A stretch of 21,439 nt of DNA from a virus: IMG/VR virus record IMGVR_UViG_3300030687_000056, positions 1 to 21,439 of that record. One strand, 5' to 3'. Under the pieces are notes generated by a model. The model did no database searches, had not been told where the DNA came from, and worked only from the letters and a program-made list of their open reading frames with translations. The translations under genes and the position numbers were made by a program. Shown here in pieces: positions 18,600 through 21,439 of this stretch. The first letter of the stretch is position 1. Each line of letters begins with the position of its first letter.

Positions 18600-21227
18600 A
18601 TGCACGACTATGCAGCATTAAGGGCCGCGCTTGACGGCCCGTTCAAGCCCCTGACGCAGTACCGGCAGTTCATGTTGTGGCAATTGCAGGCTGACCCATC
18701 TGGCGGCAAGCCCCGCAAGATGCCGTATAGCATCGCAGGCTATCAGGGCAGCAGCACAGACCCGACAAGCTGGTGCGACGCAGAGACTGCGCTGGCATCG
18801 GCGCGCACAAGCGGAATGGGCGTAGCGTTCGTTGTAACCGACGCCGACCCGTTCGTATTCATCGACGTTGATGGATGCGTGACTGATGGTGCGTGGGATG
18901 CCGATGCGCTCGATGCGTTCAGCCGGTTCCCCGGTGCGGCATTTGAGGCATCACAGTCAGGTACCGGTATGCATCTGTTTGTGGCTGGCACAACGCCGCA
19001 CGGATTCACCGGCCGCAAGCGTGGGAAGTTCGAATGCTACCGTACCGGCCGCTTCATTGCGCTCACTGGTCGCGGTGCCGTTGGCAACGTGTACGACTTT
19101 GGCGCGACGCTCAACCAGTTCATTACGGACAAATTCCCCATAACCCCCGGTGCTGGCGCGATGCCGCTCACATGGACAACAGCACCCATACCTGAATGGA
19201 ACGGACCCGCCGATGATGAAGAACTGTTACGTCAGTTTTTGTCCGCACCGGCACCGCGTAGTGCAAGCGAAGCGTTTGCCCATCTTTCTCCCGAAGCGCC
19301 TGCCATTAGCAGTAATGCGATTGCTTCAAATGCCGACCTGTTCAATGCAAACGTTGCCGTTCTATCTCAGGCTTATCCTGCCAACAACGATACCTTCGAC
19401 CACAGTAACGCCGCGTTCGCGCTTGCTACACGGTTTGCTTACTGGACCGGCAAGGATTGCGAACGGATAGAACGGCTGATGTCACGCGCGGCGTTCCGGC
19501 GCGGCAAGGCGTATGAGCAGCATGATGCGCAACGCACTTACATGCAATGGGATATCGAGCGTGCATGTGCAATGACGACGAAAGTCATGTTCCAGCGCGC
19601 GACGTCATTGAACGCCGACGTTGTTGCTGATGCTGCTGCCGCATATGACGAATACTATGACCGCATCAGTGCAGCCGGTGATGTGCATGCGGTACGTGCG
19701 GTTGCAAGTGAGGCAGCGCTTGATCAGCGCATCGACCCAACGTTGCGTGAATTGCTGGCCGGTCATGTACAGACGACGCTTGCCAACCATGGGCACCGGC
19801 TCAAGATCGATGAGTGCCGCAAGATGGTGGCGATGCGTAGCGCACGGCCGAACGCCGATCTACGCGAGTTGACGCGACAGACCAACATCGCACTGAACCT
19901 GCCTGAAGAAACCATTCTGCTTGCGCCAGTGATGAGCATCGGTCAGATGATTGAGCAGTTCGTATTTATCAGCGACGGCTCACAGGTCGGCAACGTGTAT
20001 GACCGTTACATGAACTTCGCACTTGCCGACTTCCGTAATACCATGGCAGCGTCCAACAGCCTGACCGCGGATGGTCGCACCATCGAGCACACGCGGGAAT
20101 GGTTGCGGCACCCAACGCGCAAGATGGTGCAGACGCGCACCTTTCATGCTGGCGGCAACATCATCACTGCCGACCCGAATGGACGCAGCGCGTTGAACAT
20201 GTGGAGACCTGTCGAACGTGGCGCATATAGCGTCGACATCGGGCCGTTCATTGAACAGGTGCAATACCTGTTTGGCGATGCAACTGAACGCTTCCTTGAC
20301 TGGCTGGCGCACATCGAGCAACAACCCGGCGTGTTGCCGCATTTTGGATGGTTGCATATCGCCGACCACTACGGCACCGGCCGTAATTGGGTTGCATCGG
20401 TCATCAGTCGTCTTTGGCGCGGGTACGTTGCGCCTAGCGTCGATATGGATGCACTCATCAACGGTGGATTCAATGGGGCGCTGGCAGGGCGTGTGATTGC
20501 CATCGTTGACGAAATCCGTGCTGGTGCGCGTGAAGACGCGTACATGATGGAAGGCAAGATTCGCAACATGCTCACGGAGGAAACACGCTATATCAAACCC
20601 AAGTACGGGCGTGAGTATGTCGAACACAATGCGTGCCGCTGGTTGCTGTACTCCAATCACAAGAATGCCGTGCCAATGGACGATGCAGACAGACGATGGG
20701 ATGTGGTTCACCTGTCTGCTGCGCCGCGTGCAGAACACATCTATGTCTATCTGTATGGTCTGCTTGACCAGCCCGCATTCATTGATTCGCTTGGCGCGTG
20801 GTTGCGGACTAGAGACTTGTCGCGGTTCAATCCCGGTGCGCGACCGCCCGTAACTGAAGCCAAGCGTCGCGCTATTGCTGCTTCGAAGTCGGAGTTCCAG
20901 AAGCTTGCCAGCATGATCGCTTCCCATTGGCCTTGCGATTTCATCACCGTATCTGACCTGTTGAGCGTCATGAATGATGGCGATGTTTCTGGCGTCAAGC
21001 GTTTGTCATCTTCCATGCGGCATGCGCTTGATGATGCTGGTATGCATCAGGTCGAATTGCCAGTGTATGACGAAAACGGCAACAAGCAGCGCGTATGGAT
21101 CGTTCGTAATGTTGTTCAATGGTTGTTGCCGGGGGTCATATGCAAAGAAAACACCGCAAAAGCGTTTGCAACGTATCGACCATACTCGAAAGGGTTCGGC
21201 TATCAGACGTTGCAGGCGTTGTTGTAA
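18600..21227 (+). CDS. PrimPol-SF3 helicase fusion (primase-polymerase / DUF5906)
   Basis: An 875-aa bifunctional replication protein. N-terminal archaeo-eukaryotic primase (PrimPol) domain: FIDVDG (D89, D91), SQSGTGMH (H125), then E145-CYRTGRFIALTG. A helical middle region (about 230-470) leads to a DUF5906/SF3 helicase domain with YGTGRNW (592-597) as the P-loop, IAIVDEI with D637-E638 as Walker B, and LLYSNHKN (N686) as motif C. The P-loop Lys is replaced by Arg595. A winged-helix-like C-terminus follows (about 770-875). It would prime and unwind phage DNA for the family B polymerase. Only a weak ribosome site (GCCGGG) is upstream. A 315-aa antisense frame over it is only a shadow. Confidence 0.9.
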   Translation: MHDYAALRAALDGPFKPLTQYRQFMLWQLQADPSGGKPRKMPYSIAGYQGSSTDPTSWCDAETALASARTSGMGVAFVVTDADPFVFIDVDGCVTDGAWDADALDAFSRFPGAAFEASQSGTGMHLFVAGTTPHGFTGRKRGKFECYRTGRFIALTGRGAVGNVYDFGATLNQFITDKFPITPGAGAMPLTWTTAPIPEWNGPADDEELLRQFLSAPAPRSASEAFAHLSPEAPAISSNAIASNADLFNANVAVLSQAYPANNDTFDHSNAAFALATRFAYWTGKDCERIERLMSRAAFRRGKAYEQHDAQRTYMQWDIERACAMTTKVMFQRATSLNADVVADAAAAYDEYYDRISAAGDVHAVRAVASEAALDQRIDPTLRELLAGHVQTTLANHGHRLKIDECRKMVAMRSARPNADLRELTRQTNIALNLPEETILLAPVMSIGQMIEQFVFISDGSQVGNVYDRYMNFALADFRNTMAASNSLTADGRTIEHTREWLRHPTRKMVQTRTFHAGGNIITADPNGRSALNMWRPVERGAYSVDIGPFIEQVQYLFGDATERFLDWLAHIEQQPGVLPHFGWLHIADHYGTGRNWVASVISRLWRGYVAPSVDMDALINGGFNGALAGRVIAIVDEIRAGAREDAYMMEGKIRNMLTEETRYIKPKYGREYVEHNACRWLLYSNHKNAVPMDDADRRWDVVHLSAAPRAEHIYVYLYGLLDQPAFIDSLGAWLRTRDLSRFNPGARPPVTEAKRRAIAASKSEFQKLASMIASHWPCDFITVSDLLSVMNDGDVSGVKRLSSSMRHALDDAGMHQVELPVYDENGNKQRVWIVRNVVQWLLPGVICKENTAKAFATYRPYSKGFGYQTLQALL

Positions 21228-21235
21228 ATGATGCG

Positions 21236-21371
21236 TCAGAACACAGAACACACCAGAACAGTCTGTGTAAAAAGAGCTAGTCAAAAAGTGGTATTAAAGT
21301 GGTATTAGAGGTATATTAGGTATGGATATAGACTTTAGGCCAAACCTGTTCTGGAATGTTCTGTGTTCTGA
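21236..21371. repeat. 26-bp inverted repeat flanking an AT-rich intergenic region
   Basis: The left arm (21236-21261) begins TCAGAACACAGAACA and ends CCAGAACAG. The right arm (21346-21371) is its reverse complement at 24 of 26 positions, the two mismatches being the central dinucleotide. The arms are 84 bp apart. Each arm contains three AGAACA hexamers (AGAACA left, TGTTCT right), so the region has six identical hexamers pointing inwards as two groups. It occupies most of the gap between the PrimPol gene and terS. Candidate functions are replication origin, terminase (cos/pac) recognition site, or operator. Confidence 0.9.
21287..21318 (+). repeat. Short direct repeats (iteron-like) inside the inverted repeat
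   Basis: AGTGGTATTA occurs at 21287-21296 and 21298-21307 (11-base period), followed by a degenerate AGGTATATTA at 21309-21318 with the same period. The surrounding 84 bp are clearly more A+T-rich than the genes around. The 11-base period puts the copies on one face of the helix, as in protein-binding iterons. Confidence 0.7.
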
Positions 21372-21386
21372 GAATGCTTATCAACT

Positions 21387-21439
21387 ATGAAATTGACACC
21401 AAAACAGGATGCATTCGTGTTGGCATATCTCGAAACGGG
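21387..21439 (+). CDS. Terminase small subunit, start only (3' partial)
   Basis: The last 53 bases read MKLTPKQDAFVLAYLETG, the beginning of the terminase small subunit family (Terminase_2), which starts with an LTPKQ-x-FV-x-Y-L-x-T/N-G helix followed by the HTH. The rest lies outside the window. The ribosome site is weak (GAGAA about 12 bases upstream). Its position next to the inverted-repeat region makes that region a candidate for terminase recognition. Confidence 0.8.
   Translation, partial: MKLTPKQDAFVLAYLET

Noticed and set aside
19980-20927. A 315-codon open frame on the minus strand
   Set aside because: Antisense to the PrimPol-helicase gene including its Walker motifs; no ribosome site or domain.
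1-21439. tRNA genes, integrase, transposase or insertion-sequence ends
   Set aside because: No cloverleaf-like sequence, recombinase motif or terminal repeat pair of an insertion element was seen by eye; small RNAs without strong structure could be missed.

Overview
The window is part of a tailed bacteriophage genome with a contractile (myovirus-type) tail. The evidence is a Mu gp45-gp48-style baseplate series, a tail fibre, a Gram-negative lysis cassette with two spanins, a phage replication set, and the first codons of a small terminase gene at the right edge. The two-membrane spanin pair requires a Gram-negative host. The moderately high G+C, Ala-rich proteins and the feel of the proteins suggest Burkholderiales. 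A Bcep781-like (Naesvirus-type) phage is my best guess, but it is a memory-based inference, not a search result. I see no integrase, tRNA, transposase, RNA polymerase or CRISPR array. Nothing here proves or excludes a temperate lifestyle.

Layout. (1) 1-4718, plus strand: baseplate spike (5' end outside the window), W-like wedge, J-like wedge, DUF2612 protein with an extra beta-rich domain, tail fibre. (2) 4731-6237, plus: holin candidate, SAR-type GH24 endolysin, Rz with Rz1 nested inside it, and a small unknown protein. A hairpin terminator at 6239-6265 separates these late genes from a converging block. (3) 12053-6269, minus: a two-repeat protein of unknown role, a DUF2800/RecB-like nuclease, an OB-type single-strand-binding protein, a terminator hairpin, family B DNA polymerase and a 59-aa protein. 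(4) 12054-12137: a divergent control region with face-to-face promoters whose -10 boxes overlap. (5) 12138-15063, plus: SF2 helicase, a small basic protein, VRR-NUC nuclease and a TetR-like HTH regulator, then a terminator. (6) 15183-18304, plus: a string of small, mostly unrecognised genes with ATGA/GTGA overlaps, started by a second copy of the minus-strand promoter of region 4 and closed by a terminator. (7) 18396-21227, plus: a candidate RHH-type protein and a PrimPol-SF3 helicase. (8) 21228-21386: an AT-rich intergenic region framed by a 26-bp inverted repeat and containing short direct repeats, just before terS.

How it works together (inference): replication genes are split over two opposed operons that share one control region. 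The polymerase, SSB and nuclease lie on one side; SF2 helicase, VRR-NUC and further away PrimPol-helicase lie on the other. The same promoter architecture (TTGCAT, an AGTAACGG box, TATRCT) drives both the minus replication operon and the small-gene operon, so they are probably co-expressed early and perhaps controlled by one of the small HTH proteins. The best candidates for something undescribed are this repeated promoter/operator, the inverted-repeat region before terS, and the small-gene island.
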